The notes: generated by a model not told the origin, from the letters alone. Positions 26,054-35,166 are shown, numbered from the stretch's first letter. The stretch is 41,064 nt of DNA from Candidatus Helarchaeota archaeon (GCA_029838215.1 JALGVI010000097.1:1-41064), one strand, 5' to 3'. Made by a program: numbers and translations.

Positions 26054-28177
26054 TCATCCTTTTAAATTTTTAACAGCATCTTGAATCACGTTGATATCTT
26101 CGGCATCCAATCCGAAGCATTCATGAATTAATTTATCGAGTGCTTGTCTTGAATTGCTGCATTTTTCTGAATCGAGTGGAGTTCCTGCTCGAATTTTAGT
26201 GATTAATAGATCGACTTGTTTCGTGATTTGAGACTGTAGTTTAGAATCAGGGGGGAAAATGGGCATCATCTTCACGTGTTCAATCAGTATGCGCGGGAAA
26301 ATCTCTTTTTCTTGGAATAGCTTGAGATAAAGATAATTGAACAGCGTGGAATTAAGGAGTGCAAGGATGTTTTTCAATGAGTACCTGTTGTTGGTGAGAG
26401 TGATGTTATATATTGTTTGAAGCGTGCTCATCTTGCCTTCTTCGTCGATGCTTGCTTGGAGTTTTTTCCCTAATTGGCGCAAGACGATCTTCGGCGTGAA
26501 GTAGAGCGATTTTTTTTGCAATGACTTTTTGTCCACGTATTTGAATGGAGGTCTGATGATGTATGGTTGTACGTTGTTTCCACTGAGAATGGGAACGTCA
26601 GAGGGATGTTCGGGCGCATCTTTAAGTAGCGGAGCCGTTTTTCCGAGTTCTTCCCCCCGATGGATCTCGATTACTTGAGATAATGGCGTGTTTCCATTTA
26701 ACAGCTTCATTATTAGTTCCTGTTCTTGTCTTGTAAGAAATGGAAAAGAGTTCTTATATGTTCGTTGAAAAAATGCCTGAGCGATCCCGAGGCGTTTTCC
26801 CGAATCTTGTTGAAGCTGAAGCAATGAATCGGATTTGGTGAAAATGAATTCCCCACTTGCAGGGTGTTTACTTTTTTGCAGGATTAAAATGATGTTTGCG
26901 ACTTTGGGATCCTCAAAGACGCCTTTAACTTGGTGAATTTCTAGGATATTTGTTTCATCCAGGACCATTTTTCGAATGGATGCAAAGTTACTTCGAATTA
27001 AAAACGATTCGGGTATGATATAACCGAGATGACCTTTTTGTTTTAGGAGTTCAATACCCCGTTCCAGAAACAACGAATACAGGTCAAATTGTCCACGAGC
27101 GGTTTTAAAAGACTTCCGAAAGTATTCTTTTTCGATGTCATGAATTTCTTTCGAACTCAAGTATGGCGGGTTTGCCATCAACACGTCGAATCCACCTGCT
27201 TCGATGATTTCGGGGCATGCCAGTTCGAGCGATTTTCCGGTTTTTTCGTGCCTTTGTATTTCATTATTTTTTCGCAGGGCATCCCCAACGTGAAAATTCG
27301 TGAGGTCGGGCATCTTGTTGCAGCGTTCATGGAGTAATAGTAAAATAAGACGAATCTTGAATATTTCGACGGAGATATCTTGGATGTCCATTCCGTACAG
27401 GTTATTCTGGATCACTTCAAGTAGAAATTCCTGTCTTGACACGGCGTGAGAATGGGCGACGTGAGTTTCGTAAAATTCCAACAGAACTCGCAAAGCATTC
27501 ATGAGAAATGCTCCGGAACCCATTGATGGGTCAAGGATCTTGATGTTTAATTTATTTTCATTGGAGCAATAACGTGCTAAAATGTCATCAGATAATAATT
27601 TTTTACAAATCCAGTCCGTGATGATGGTCGGTGTATAGAATGAGCCTGTCTTGTCGGTTTTTTTTCGGGATTTATTTCGAATGCTTTTTTCCAAGAACTG
27701 CTCCAATATCTTGGGCGTGATCACGTCGTTGTTAGCTTCAAATTCGTTTAATGACCACTTGAATTGCTCTAACAATTTGAATAATGTCCGCTTTTCACGT
27801 GCGTGAAGCCAAACGTCATCGGGCATGAAGAGCGTCTTTTCGAATTTTGAACACTTGAACAGTGAGCTTCGGAAAAAAAAGGCGTTTTCATCTTTGGAGT
27901 TCAGGGGAAGTTTCACGCCATCAGAAAACAGGATCATTTTAGGGAGTAGATGGTCTTGAAAGAAATTTTCATAATTATTGCGCGTGAACTGGATTTGAAG
28001 AGCCATTTTTGGAATGAATCCGGATCGTTCGAGGAATTTCAATACCAAGATGCGAGATAACAAGATTTGGGGGAAATTTGATGGTGATTCTTGGTCCGTG
28101 GTGGACATGAAGGTTTCGATTTTTTCGTGAAATTCGGTCAGGATGTTCAAGAGAATTGAATTTTTATTTGAGATCAT
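26054..28177 (-). CDS. Adenine-specific DNA methyltransferase 2 (Eco57I/TaqI-type)
   Basis: This is a second, divergent enzyme of the same class. KTGSFYTPTIITDWICKKLL precedes motif I ILDPSMGSGAFLMNALRV. The catalytic motif is LMANPPYLSSKEI (N-P-P-Y). A downstream GYIIPESFLIRSNFASIRKM block and a TaqI-like recognition region (ILSGNNVQPYI ... ILALLNSTLFNYLY) complete it. Length is 707 residues. No nuclease motif was seen. The gap to methyltransferase 1 is four bases and to methyltransferase 3 about 22, so the three are one transcription unit. The divergent recognition domains suggest different target sites. Confidence 0.88.
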   Translation of the reverse strand: MISNKNSILLNILTEFHEKIETFMSTTDQESPSNFPQILLSRILVLKFLERSGFIPKMALQIQFTRNNYENFFQDHLLPKMILFSDGVKLPLNSKDENAFFFRSSLFKCSKFEKTLFMPDDVWLHAREKRTLFKLLEQFKWSLNEFEANNDVITPKILEQFLEKSIRNKSRKKTDKTGSFYTPTIITDWICKKLLSDDILARYCSNENKLNIKILDPSMGSGAFLMNALRVLLEFYETHVAHSHAVSRQEFLLEVIQNNLYGMDIQDISVEIFKIRLILLLLHERCNKMPDLTNFHVGDALRKNNEIQRHEKTGKSLELACPEIIEAGGFDVLMANPPYLSSKEIHDIEKEYFRKSFKTARGQFDLYSLFLERGIELLKQKGHLGYIIPESFLIRSNFASIRKMVLDETNILEIHQVKGVFEDPKVANIILILQKSKHPASGEFIFTKSDSLLQLQQDSGKRLGIAQAFFQRTYKNSFPFLTRQEQELIMKLLNGNTPLSQVIEIHRGEELGKTAPLLKDAPEHPSDVPILSGNNVQPYIIRPPFKYVDKKSLQKKSLYFTPKIVLRQLGKKLQASIDEEGKMSTLQTIYNITLTNNRYSLKNILALLNSTLFNYLYLKLFQEKEIFPRILIEHVKMMPIFPPDSKLQSQITKQVDLLITKIRAGTPLDSEKCSNSRQALDKLIHECFGLDAEDINVIQDAVKNLKG

Positions 28178-28199
28178 TTAGGATCGTCCAACCGGTTTT

Positions 28200-29045
28200 T
28201 CATTCCTTGCGCAAGATCAAGATATTTTGATGAACCATTGATGGAACGTAAGCGTATGGATATCCGTAGACGTGGAGGCGCCGTTCAACGTCATACCATA
28301 CAATATTGGCTTTTAGGACATAACCCGCTTCAACGAGTTCTCGTGCCAGTTCGGCGTGCAAGAGGTGGTATTGGCTTCCACGATACATGTCTCCAACGAA
28401 AACTGCACAATAGCCCTTATGACGCAATTTTGAAAGGGTTTTTTCAAATACCTTTTTCATGGTGGAGAGCCACTCCTGTTTTGACGTGAGTTTATCACTG
28501 CCAAAATTCTGCAATATGCTTGCGGCGACGTTTCCTTTTTGTATGTTGCTTGCACCTCTCGTATGTTCGAGCTTGTCCATGTTCCAATACGGCACGTCGG
28601 TCAGCACGAAATCAAATTGGTCGTCCTTGATTTCATCAAGTTTGTTAGTGGCATCTCCAATAATGGTTTCCTGTTCTTCAAGACCTTCAAGAGAGCATAT
28701 TTCCTTATATATTTCCACCCATTTTGGGTTTATCTCGATTCCCAGGGCAGTCCGCCTGCCGCGTCCGTTTTTTTCACATAACGAGGCACCGAGCAGGGTT
28801 CCTCCCACGCCCATTAGTGGGTCAAGTATGCGTGCGCCCGATTTCGTAAAAATGCGTATCAAGTCCATGCACATGAGAGGGGGTTTATTTCCACCATGTT
28901 GCTTGCGTTTTTCGAATTGACAATGCTTGTTATAGTGCTTGTTAAAGACGCTCTTTGAAAAGAACTTCCATTCTTTCCCCGTCAGGTCGTTCAATTTATT
29001 TCGGGGGTCATATCCGCCTCTTGTTTCGTTCTTTTTTGATGCCAT
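28200..29045 (-). CDS. DNA methyltransferase 3 (N4/N6 type)
   Basis: This 281-residue enzyme is the first gene of the operon. The order is a PPLMCMDLIRIFTKSGARIL segment with motif I DPLMGVGGTLLGAS, then motif IV FDFVLTDVPYWNMDKLE. This arrangement is typical of the beta-class N4-cytosine/N6-adenine methylases (pfam01555). The catalytic tetrapeptide is D-V-P-Y rather than the common D-P-P-Y or S-P-P-Y. The base methylated cannot be decided. It begins at ATG 29045 after CAGGATGG. Confidence 0.85.
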   Translation of the reverse strand: MASKKNETRGGYDPRNKLNDLTGKEWKFFSKSVFNKHYNKHCQFEKRKQHGGNKPPLMCMDLIRIFTKSGARILDPLMGVGGTLLGASLCEKNGRGRRTALGIEINPKWVEIYKEICSLEGLEEQETIIGDATNKLDEIKDDQFDFVLTDVPYWNMDKLEHTRGASNIQKGNVAASILQNFGSDKLTSKQEWLSTMKKVFEKTLSKLRHKGYCAVFVGDMYRGSQYHLLHAELARELVEAGYVLKANIVWYDVERRLHVYGYPYAYVPSMVHQNILILRKE

Positions 29046-29442
29046 GATGAAACCATCCTGAAACGTGCATGTATCTCATTCTTATTAACAATGCTTCTTT
29101 TTTAAATTCGAGATATTTTCTCACGATTAATTCTTTTGAGCTTTTTTTCATTGAATATTTCAGATTTTTCAAATATTTGTATATAGATACAAGACGAATC
29201 TCAAAGAATCATGGAGAGATAACTCAGAAATTCGCAATGAGAACAAATAATTGAAATATCGGTGAGTAAGAATAAATAAACTTTAAATGTCATCAATTTT
29301 TTAGATTTATTACACCGACGATAATGATATATCTTAATGCAAAGTGCATTATCGTCCTACTTGAATCATTTATTTAGTTGATTTTTCAGTAGATATTACT
29401 GAAGTTTTTAATCCAGATTAAGGATTCAAGGAGAGGATATAC
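29046..29442. promoter_or_regulatory. Divergent regulatory region with nested dyads
   Basis: About 400 bases separate the methyltransferase operon from the DUF11-like gene. Near 29317-29356 three dyads are nested: GACGATAATG with CATTATCGTC (10 of 10, 20 bases apart); TAATGCA-AAG-TGCATTA (29335-29351); and GATATATC (29326-29333), which may also be the TATA box. AAGGAGAGG (29428-29436) is a strong ribosome site for the ATG at 29443. A short open frame near 29069-29254 is very AT-rich and unconvincing. Confidence 0.55.
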
Positions 29443-31560
29443 ATGGAATATGAATGGAACTTTTCATTTGGTCGCGTTAGGTTACTGCCGGAGGAACTTC
29501 ATGTCATCGACCCTAGCATCAAATTCAATGAATTGGAAAAGGAGTACGGAGATGCCTTACGAGTCCTCGGAAAGGAAGCTCACGGGATCTTGAAAAAGAC
29601 TTGGAAGAAAGGAAAGACCGAAGTGAAAGAATTTCGTTCGTTTGTTGCAAAGGATGAGCTGAAGATCTGCTTCGAAAGGATTGCAGAGCAGGAAGGCGTT
29701 ACTGCGACCGAGAGGTCGTCCACGACTTCTTATGGAGTAGGCGATGCCGGAGCTTCTTCAAGCAGTGAGTCATATGAGGCAAGAGCTGCGACTACAGAAG
29801 AAGAAGAAGCCGTCGAGAGCAAGTACTTGGTAAAAGTGGATGAAACGGTTGATTACAAGATCAACCACGAAAACGAAGTTCTCGAATCTTCAGTCATTGG
29901 GTCCCTTTTGATCGAGAACCAGGGGACGAGCAATCGAATTTGGGACATTGACCTAAAGCTATCGGGTGGCGACACCACGGATCTTGATGCCACGGATTAT
30001 CACATCTTGGAGTTGGATCCCGAAGAAAAGTGGGAACAAGCATATAAGATTAACGTTGAAACGGCAACACCTCCTTTGCAGATAACGGAAAGTATTGATA
30101 CATTTCCTGATACGGAGGAAGATAGCACCACTTTCATTTTGGACAAGGAAAAATTAAGCGATTGTTTTTTCACGATCAAGTTAGAAAATACGGGAGACAA
30201 GACCATTAATGACGTTGAAGTGGTCAAGACCCTGTCTGAAGATTTTGAAAGCGTGAAGATATTAGAAAAGACTGGTGATGTTGATACTGAGTCTGATAAG
30301 ATTACATGGAAACTTGACGAGATCGGCCCCAATGAGACCGTGGAACTGAGCTTTAAAGCGGAAGTCAAGGCAGACGAGGTCAAGATTATTGATTCAGGTG
30401 AAATCAATGCCAAATACGTTCTCTCGGAGGGAACATTCAGCGGATTAAACATTGATTTCATTGACGGCTTGAGCAAGAACATCTACTACATTGATCGGGA
30501 TGAACGGGACGAAGAACCTGACGTGTGGGACTGCACGTTCATTTTCGAGAATCGTTCTGAATTCCCATTTCGGATTCAAAAAGTGGAGTTGAAGTCGGGT
30601 GACTACAACACCGAGGAGAAAACGTTCGCAGTAGAACCCAACGTTATCGTCAATCCGGGGAAGGAATGGGTTTCAGAGGCTTGGAATCTCGAAAGCGAGG
30701 ACTTGCCCACTTTCGGTGAAAACGTGCTTTTCACGATCGAACCCAACATCGTGATGCAGCTTTCGGCTTCAACCACGATCACGTCGGTCCCGATGATGGT
30801 CCTATCGCTTGAAGGCATCAAGGAGTTCTCGAAGACTCAAATACCGTCCTATCGAAAGACGGAGCTTGAAGTCAATATTGACGTTAAGACCACGGGCAAG
30901 GCGCCGATTGACGAAATTCGGATTGAAGACACGATTCCAAAGGATTTTGAGAATCCTGCCGAAGTCACGATGATAATTGAGGAAAAAGAAGTCAGTGCAG
31001 ATAACGTGACTCTTCGTTTCGAACCCGACACGGAAAGTGTTGACGATGAGCGAAAGATGATCGTCGAGACGAAAGACGTGCTGGAACACATCGGCGAGTT
31101 GGATGCGGAAACACATATCGTGTTGAAATATCCATTGAATTCGGTTCGTCCTGCAAGGGATGCTCGATATGATGCACCCGTCTTGTTCCAAGCATACACG
31201 AAACCGAAAGGACCCGTTATCGAGTGCTATATCGAACCAGAACCCATTGAAGTCGTCCATCAACGACGCAGGCTCACGGTCGGCAAGTCGGTCATGCCCG
31301 GCAGCAGCAAGGGATTATACGACATCCTGCTGATCTACAAGAACCGCGGCGACGCCGTCGAAACAGACGTGACCATAATGGACATGGTTCCCGATAACTT
31401 CAGCCTCGAATCTAGCGATCCCAATCCGGAAAAAGAAGGAAACCTGCTCACGTGGGTTTTTGAAAGCGTCGAACCCGATCAAAAAGTCGAAGTCCAATAC
31501 ACCATTAGGGGCGAAGGCGAATATCGCGTTCGGGACGCACAGGTCTTTCATAAGGCATAA
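29443..31560 (+). CDS. Large DUF11-like repeat protein without signal peptide
   Basis: The 705-residue acidic protein is built of beta-sandwich repeats of the DUF11 kind. FTIKLENTGDKTINDVEVVK, then DFESVKILEKTGDVD and ITWKLDEIGPNETVELSFKA form one repeat. A second lies near TELEVNIDVKTTGKAPIDEI, and a third near YDILLIYKNRGDAVETDVTI with PDNFSLESSDPNP. Such domains normally occur in secreted or surface proteins. Here there is no signal peptide and no membrane helix, so it appears cytoplasmic. A Ser/Thr/Glu-rich linker (about residues 100-125) separates the N-terminal part. It is monocistronic with its own regulatory region. Function unknown; a scaffolding role is inference. Confidence 0.75.
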   Translation: MEYEWNFSFGRVRLLPEELHVIDPSIKFNELEKEYGDALRVLGKEAHGILKKTWKKGKTEVKEFRSFVAKDELKICFERIAEQEGVTATERSSTTSYGVGDAGASSSSESYEARAATTEEEEAVESKYLVKVDETVDYKINHENEVLESSVIGSLLIENQGTSNRIWDIDLKLSGGDTTDLDATDYHILELDPEEKWEQAYKINVETATPPLQITESIDTFPDTEEDSTTFILDKEKLSDCFFTIKLENTGDKTINDVEVVKTLSEDFESVKILEKTGDVDTESDKITWKLDEIGPNETVELSFKAEVKADEVKIIDSGEINAKYVLSEGTFSGLNIDFIDGLSKNIYYIDRDERDEEPDVWDCTFIFENRSEFPFRIQKVELKSGDYNTEEKTFAVEPNVIVNPGKEWVSEAWNLESEDLPTFGENVLFTIEPNIVMQLSASTTITSVPMMVLSLEGIKEFSKTQIPSYRKTELEVNIDVKTTGKAPIDEIRIEDTIPKDFENPAEVTMIIEEKEVSADNVTLRFEPDTESVDDERKMIVETKDVLEHIGELDAETHIVLKYPLNSVRPARDARYDAPVLFQAYTKPKGPVIECYIEPEPIEVVHQRRRLTVGKSVMPGSSKGLYDILLIYKNRGDAVETDVTIMDMVPDNFSLESSDPNPEKEGNLLTWVFESVEPDQKVEVQYTIRGEGEYRVRDAQVFHKA

Positions 31561-31566
31561 TATCCC

Positions 31567-31582
31567 TTTTTTTTTATTTTTT
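31567..31582 (+). terminator. T-rich terminator after the DUF11-like gene
   Basis: A 16-base stretch with 15 T residues starts seven bases after the stop codon, as expected for an archaeal intrinsic terminator. Confidence 0.55.
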
Positions 31583-31698
31583 CGCATTAATGCTTCTCAT
31601 TTTCATTCCTCGCGTGTTTCAATCGCAAGAATTTAATATGAAATTCAGGACTTTACTTCAAGCACGCATTAAATTAATGACCAGTAGGAGAAACGATC

Positions 31699-32619
31699 GT
31701 GAGCAATTCAACAGAAAAAATCAAGAAATTACAGGATGAAATCTTGAAATTAAAGGACGAGAAAGACTTCGTCTTGCTGGCACATAATTACCAGCTTCCC
31801 GAAATTCAGGAAATCGCAGACTTCTGTGCGGATAGCCTGCAACTTGCAAATCACGCTAAAAATGACGTTGAATCCCAAAACGTGTTATTTGCCGCCGTGA
31901 AATTCATGGCAGAATCGGGAGCCATCTTGAACCCATCAAAAAACGTTTACGTGGCCAATCCCGAGGCACTCTGCCCAATGGCACGCATGGCGCCCGTTGA
32001 CCTGATGAAAAAGGTCAAGCAAGAATCTCCAGACCTGCCGCTCATGATGTACATCAACACAACCGCTGCGGCACGCGCCCAGGCGGATTTCATCTGCACC
32101 TCGGCGAATAGCCTGAAGATCGCCAAGGTCATCAACAAGCAGGAAATAAATTTCGCTCCCGATAAAAACCTGGCATACTTCATCCAGACAAGGCTGGGAA
32201 TCAAGGTCAATCCCGTGCCAATCACGGGACATTGCACGGTCCACGAAAGTTTCAAGGCAAGTTACATCACGAACTTAAAAAAGAAACACCCGAATGCCAT
32301 CACCATCGTTCATCCCGAGTGTCCGCCCGAGGTCCAACAAATCGCCGATTTCATCGGGTCCACCAGCCAGATGGAAAAATTCGTGAAGACATCGGACCGG
32401 AAAGAGTTCATAGTTGGGACGGAAGTGGGACTGATCGACAAGCTGAAACGAGAAACCGAAGGCAAGATTTTTTACAAGGCACACGACAAGCCCATTTGTT
32501 ATAACATGAAAAAAAACACGCTTGAAACGATCAACGATGAGCATTTGGTAAAAATTCCCGAGGAAATAGCGAAGAAAAATCGGCAATTGTTAAATGACAT
32601 GTTGAAAAATTCCGAGTAA
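31699..32619 (+). CDS. nadA: Quinolinate synthase
   Basis: NadA condenses iminoaspartate with dihydroxyacetone phosphate to quinolinate in NAD synthesis and carries a 4Fe-4S cluster. Signature segments are LLAHNYQLPEIQEIADFCAD, VYVANPEALCPMA, HPECPPEVQQIADFIGSTSQ and FIVGTEVGLIDKL. The three cluster cysteines are visible: ALCPMA, GHCTVHE and ICYNMKK. At 306 residues it is full length. The start is GTG with AGGAG ten bases upstream. No other NAD pathway gene is in the window, and the gene seems to stand alone at the edge of the AT-rich island. Confidence 0.96.
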   Translation: MSNSTEKIKKLQDEILKLKDEKDFVLLAHNYQLPEIQEIADFCADSLQLANHAKNDVESQNVLFAAVKFMAESGAILNPSKNVYVANPEALCPMARMAPVDLMKKVKQESPDLPLMMYINTTAAARAQADFICTSANSLKIAKVINKQEINFAPDKNLAYFIQTRLGIKVNPVPITGHCTVHESFKASYITNLKKKHPNAITIVHPECPPEVQQIADFIGSTSQMEKFVKTSDRKEFIVGTEVGLIDKLKRETEGKIFYKAHDKPICYNMKKNTLETINDEHLVKIPEEIAKKNRQLLNDMLKNSE

Positions 32620-32646
32620 TTTTTAGTATTAGTTACTAATGATCAG

Positions 32647-32667
32647 TTACACTTATATTAAGTGTAA
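32647..32667. terminator. Perfect hairpin downstream of nadA
   Basis: TTACACTTA-TAT-TAAGTGTAA is a perfect 9-bp stem with a three-base loop. Just before it, ATTAGT-T-ACTAAT (32628-32640) is another perfect dyad. Together they may form a transcription terminator or an operator. No T-tract follows. Confidence 0.5.
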
Positions 32668-33020
32668 TTAAAGGCAAAATAGTTCAAAATTAAGAAAGTC
32701 AATGTTATCTCAGATCATAAATTTTACGAAAATGTCTTAATTCAGAGAAAATAATAGAAATATTCCATTTAACTTATCCTTTCTTAAAGATATTACCATT
32801 TGGGGTGGCTAAAAACGATAATTTCTATCTTTTTATTAAATACTTGATTTTAAATTTTGGAAAATTCATCTAATTATTCTCTTTATAAAAATAATGGACA
32901 AGTTATAACTTTGAGATTAATTGTAATAACAATTAAATTTAAATATATTTGTTACAACAAATGTTATAACATTGAAGATGTTAATACATTTAATGGATTG
33001 AAGAAAAGGGAAGAGTAATA
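32668..33020 (+). promoter_or_regulatory. Promoter with four-site operator for the SMC/AAA+ operon
   Basis: The region has no gene. A TATA-like TTTAAATATAT sits near 32938-32948. Around it are four copies of a palindromic octamer: GTTATAAC (32902-32909), GTAATAAC (32923-32930, within TTAATTGTAATAACAATTAA), GTTACAAC (32951-32958, within ATTTGTTACAACAAAT) and GTTATAAC (32963-32970, within AATGTTATAACATT). Two lie at the expected transcription start, so binding there would repress. A weak ribosome site (AAAAGGG) precedes the ATG at 33021. Confidence 0.65.
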
Positions 33021-34076
33021 ATGTCTTATGACAATAATTTATCTGACAATGAAACAAATGTTAAGTCAGAAGAATTCAAACAGTGTGATAACTGTAAAAC
33101 AACAAAAAGAAAATTATATCGAGTTAAAGATTTTGAAAATGGTCATATCGATAACTTATGCTACGATTGCAGATTCAATAGGTTTTTTGGACGAACCTTA
33201 CAAGAAATCTTAGATGATTCTGATGGATTTATTGTTGCACAAGAACTTTTTCAACTAGTTCGTAATGGTACCTATCTTGCACCTTATTCCCAAATCGCAA
33301 ATTATATTTATTTTGCATTTATTTCAGGTCAAATAAAAGACGGAAGTATATTGAAAGCAATTTTTGAAGATAAAAAGAATATATCACAGTTTAGTGAAAG
33401 AAGAGATGAAATAGTAAATAATCTTAAACGGGCTCACATCATCGACAGAGAAGATCAAGAAAAATTTTATTTTACACAAAAATTTTTAGAATTGCTCTAT
33501 AAATACCAAGATAAATCCGATGAATTATTTTCACGAATTTTAGGTTTGTGTCTAGTTAACATAATCTCATATAGTAAATATGATTCAACAATGAAGCAAA
33601 TATGGCTTAGATCTTTGACTAGCAATAAGATTATTAATAGAAACACTGGGGAGGCAGACGAAGAAAGATTAGTACAAGAAGTTGAAAAATATCGGTGTCT
33701 TGAATGTAATAGATTAATAGAAACAAAGGAACAAGCTATTGAACATTTGAAGGTTGATGAACATATTGATCTACCAAGAGAAGATCAATATGATAGACAT
33801 CTTGAGCCTATTTTTGAAGCCATTGGTTATAAGTTATATGTTAGTGAATTGGAAAAAACGATTCAAAGGCGAATGTCACCTTCCGCTTTTATGAAATTCT
33901 TTTCGGATGGAATTAATGCAAATTTCTACTTCTACTCGAAAAAGGGAGAAAAACTTATTAAAGAGGATGAAGACGGAAGAAGGTATTTCATTGTTAAGGC
34001 ACCATGGATAAGAGTTATGTGTAAAACCTTAGAAAAAATGAAAGAATTGGAATTAACAAAGGGGATTACAAGCTAA
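33021..34076 (+). CDS. Zinc-finger protein, first gene of the SMC/AAA+ operon
   Basis: The 351-residue protein has an N-terminal zinc knuckle pair (CDNCKTTKRKLYR ... CYDCRF). A helical middle region follows. Then comes a classical C2H2 finger: YRCLECNRLIETKEQAIEHL with a second His five residues after the first (C-x2-C-x12-H-x5-H). The C-terminal 100 residues (MSPSAFMKFFSDGINANFYF onward) may contain a winged helix. I recognise no family. It could bind DNA, and it may be the repressor acting on the palindromes upstream. The stop TAA abuts the ATG of the AAA+ gene. Confidence 0.7.
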   Translation: MSYDNNLSDNETNVKSEEFKQCDNCKTTKRKLYRVKDFENGHIDNLCYDCRFNRFFGRTLQEILDDSDGFIVAQELFQLVRNGTYLAPYSQIANYIYFAFISGQIKDGSILKAIFEDKKNISQFSERRDEIVNNLKRAHIIDREDQEKFYFTQKFLELLYKYQDKSDELFSRILGLCLVNIISYSKYDSTMKQIWLRSLTSNKIINRNTGEADEERLVQEVEKYRCLECNRLIETKEQAIEHLKVDEHIDLPREDQYDRHLEPIFEAIGYKLYVSELEKTIQRRMSPSAFMKFFSDGINANFYFYSKKGEKLIKEDEDGRRYFIVKAPWIRVMCKTLEKMKELELTKGITS

Positions 34077-34823
34077 ATGGTACGATTAGATGAAGTACAA
34101 GAAATTCCTCTTCTTGGTAAATTTCACAACGATATATGCTCAAAATGCGTCTCCCTTATTAAACATCAATGCAATAATCGTATTAGTGATGGTGTGAAGG
34201 GAGTTTTATTCTACGGAGTTCCAGGAAATGGAAAAACGACTACGTCCTTCAAAATCATTGAGAAGATCTTTGCGGAATTGGGTCAAGGAATTGATTGGAA
34301 AGAGCACATGATATATACAGATTGTGGTGACCTTGCACATTATCGTTATGGAGAGACTGAACAAAAAATAAGAAACGTTTTTAAAAGAGGACAAAATAAG
34401 ACAAAATCTATAGTACCTATAATTTATATCTTTGATGACGCAGATGGTTTATTTATTACAAGAGATTGGGGCGTAAAACTTGAAGCATGGTATCTAGGGC
34501 ATTTAAATGTTTTTTTTCATCAGATTGATAATCTAGATACAAAAAAAGAATTTATAATACTAACTACCAATCGAGTTGATTTAATAGATAATGCAATAAG
34601 GGATCGATTATACGAAATCGAATTTCCAGAACCTAGTTTGGATGTTAAGATAGAATTATTAAAATACAAAACACGAAAATTAAAAATTGATAAAGATATT
34701 CAAAAAAACATGTTAAATATACTTTCTAAGGATAAAAATATAAAATCGTTAAGAGATGTCGAAAATTTTGTTCTCATGAAATATTTGGATGAGATCTGGA
34801 GGAAAGGAGGTTCTTTTGATTAA
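34077..34823 (+). CDS. AAA+ ATPase of the SMC operon
   Basis: This is a compact 248-residue AAA+ domain. Walker A is FYGVPGNGKTTTSF (45-58). RYGETEQKIRNVF corresponds to the post-Walker helix common in FtsH/VPS4/CDC48-like proteins. Walker B is PIIYIFDDADGLF (Asp-Asp instead of Asp-Glu), sensor 1 is ILTTNRVDLID, and NAIRDRLYEIEF carries the arginine-finger region. It has no extra domain, so it must act with partners, presumably the zinc-finger protein and the SMC-like ATPase. The ATG directly follows the previous stop, indicating coupled translation. Confidence 0.85.
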   Translation: MVRLDEVQEIPLLGKFHNDICSKCVSLIKHQCNNRISDGVKGVLFYGVPGNGKTTTSFKIIEKIFAELGQGIDWKEHMIYTDCGDLAHYRYGETEQKIRNVFKRGQNKTKSIVPIIYIFDDADGLFITRDWGVKLEAWYLGHLNVFFHQIDNLDTKKEFIILTTNRVDLIDNAIRDRLYEIEFPEPSLDVKIELLKYKTRKLKIDKDIQKNMLNILSKDKNIKSLRDVENFVLMKYLDEIWRKGGSFD

Positions 34824-35166
34824 AATTGGTGAATTCGATTATTTTTTAATTGAAGTTACGAATATGGAAGATAAAAATGATTACGAACTTTTAAAGAATT
34901 TATGCAGGAAGATTGCGCTGAAATCAGAAGTAATCGACTATAATATTAAGTATAAGGAAAGAAAAGCGTTAATAGAAGTTAAAAACTCTTCAAAAGCAAT
35001 ATTTTTAATGCATTTAATTTATAAAGAATTTAAACCATGGGTTTTAATTAAGGGAATTAAAAAATTGTTTAAGTCAGATTTTCCAAAAGAGATTTTTGGA
35101 GATGATTTTTTACCAAAAAAGTGGAATTCAAAGTTAAATAGTATTATTCATAATCTGGTTCATTAA
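34816..35166 (+). CDS. Small 116-residue protein of the SMC operon
   Basis: I do not recognise this protein. It is an alpha/beta protein of mixed charge, with a predicted strand-helix-strand start (MIKIGEFDYFLIEV) and a Lys-rich C-terminal half (LIKGIKKLFKSDFPKEIFGD). It starts at TTG 34816, supported by AAAGGAGG five bases upstream, and overlaps the end of the AAA+ gene by eight bases. That tight coupling suggests a complex subunit. A fold like KH or a small adaptor domain is conceivable but unproven. Confidence 0.65.
   Translation: MIKIGEFDYFLIEVTNMEDKNDYELLKNLCRKIALKSEVIDYNIKYKERKALIEVKNSSKAIFLMHLIYKEFKPWVLIKGIKKLFKSDFPKEIFGDDFLPKKWNSKLNSIIHNLVH

Noticed and set aside
29069..29254. 61-codon open frame upstream of the methyltransferase operon
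   Set aside because: Very AT-rich, Phe/Tyr/Asn-heavy composition, no ribosome site and no recognisable motif. More likely intergenic.
30000..31263. Long antisense frames within the DUF11-like gene
   Set aside because: Ser/Val-rich shadow translations of a gene with strong codon bias. No ribosome sites or motifs.
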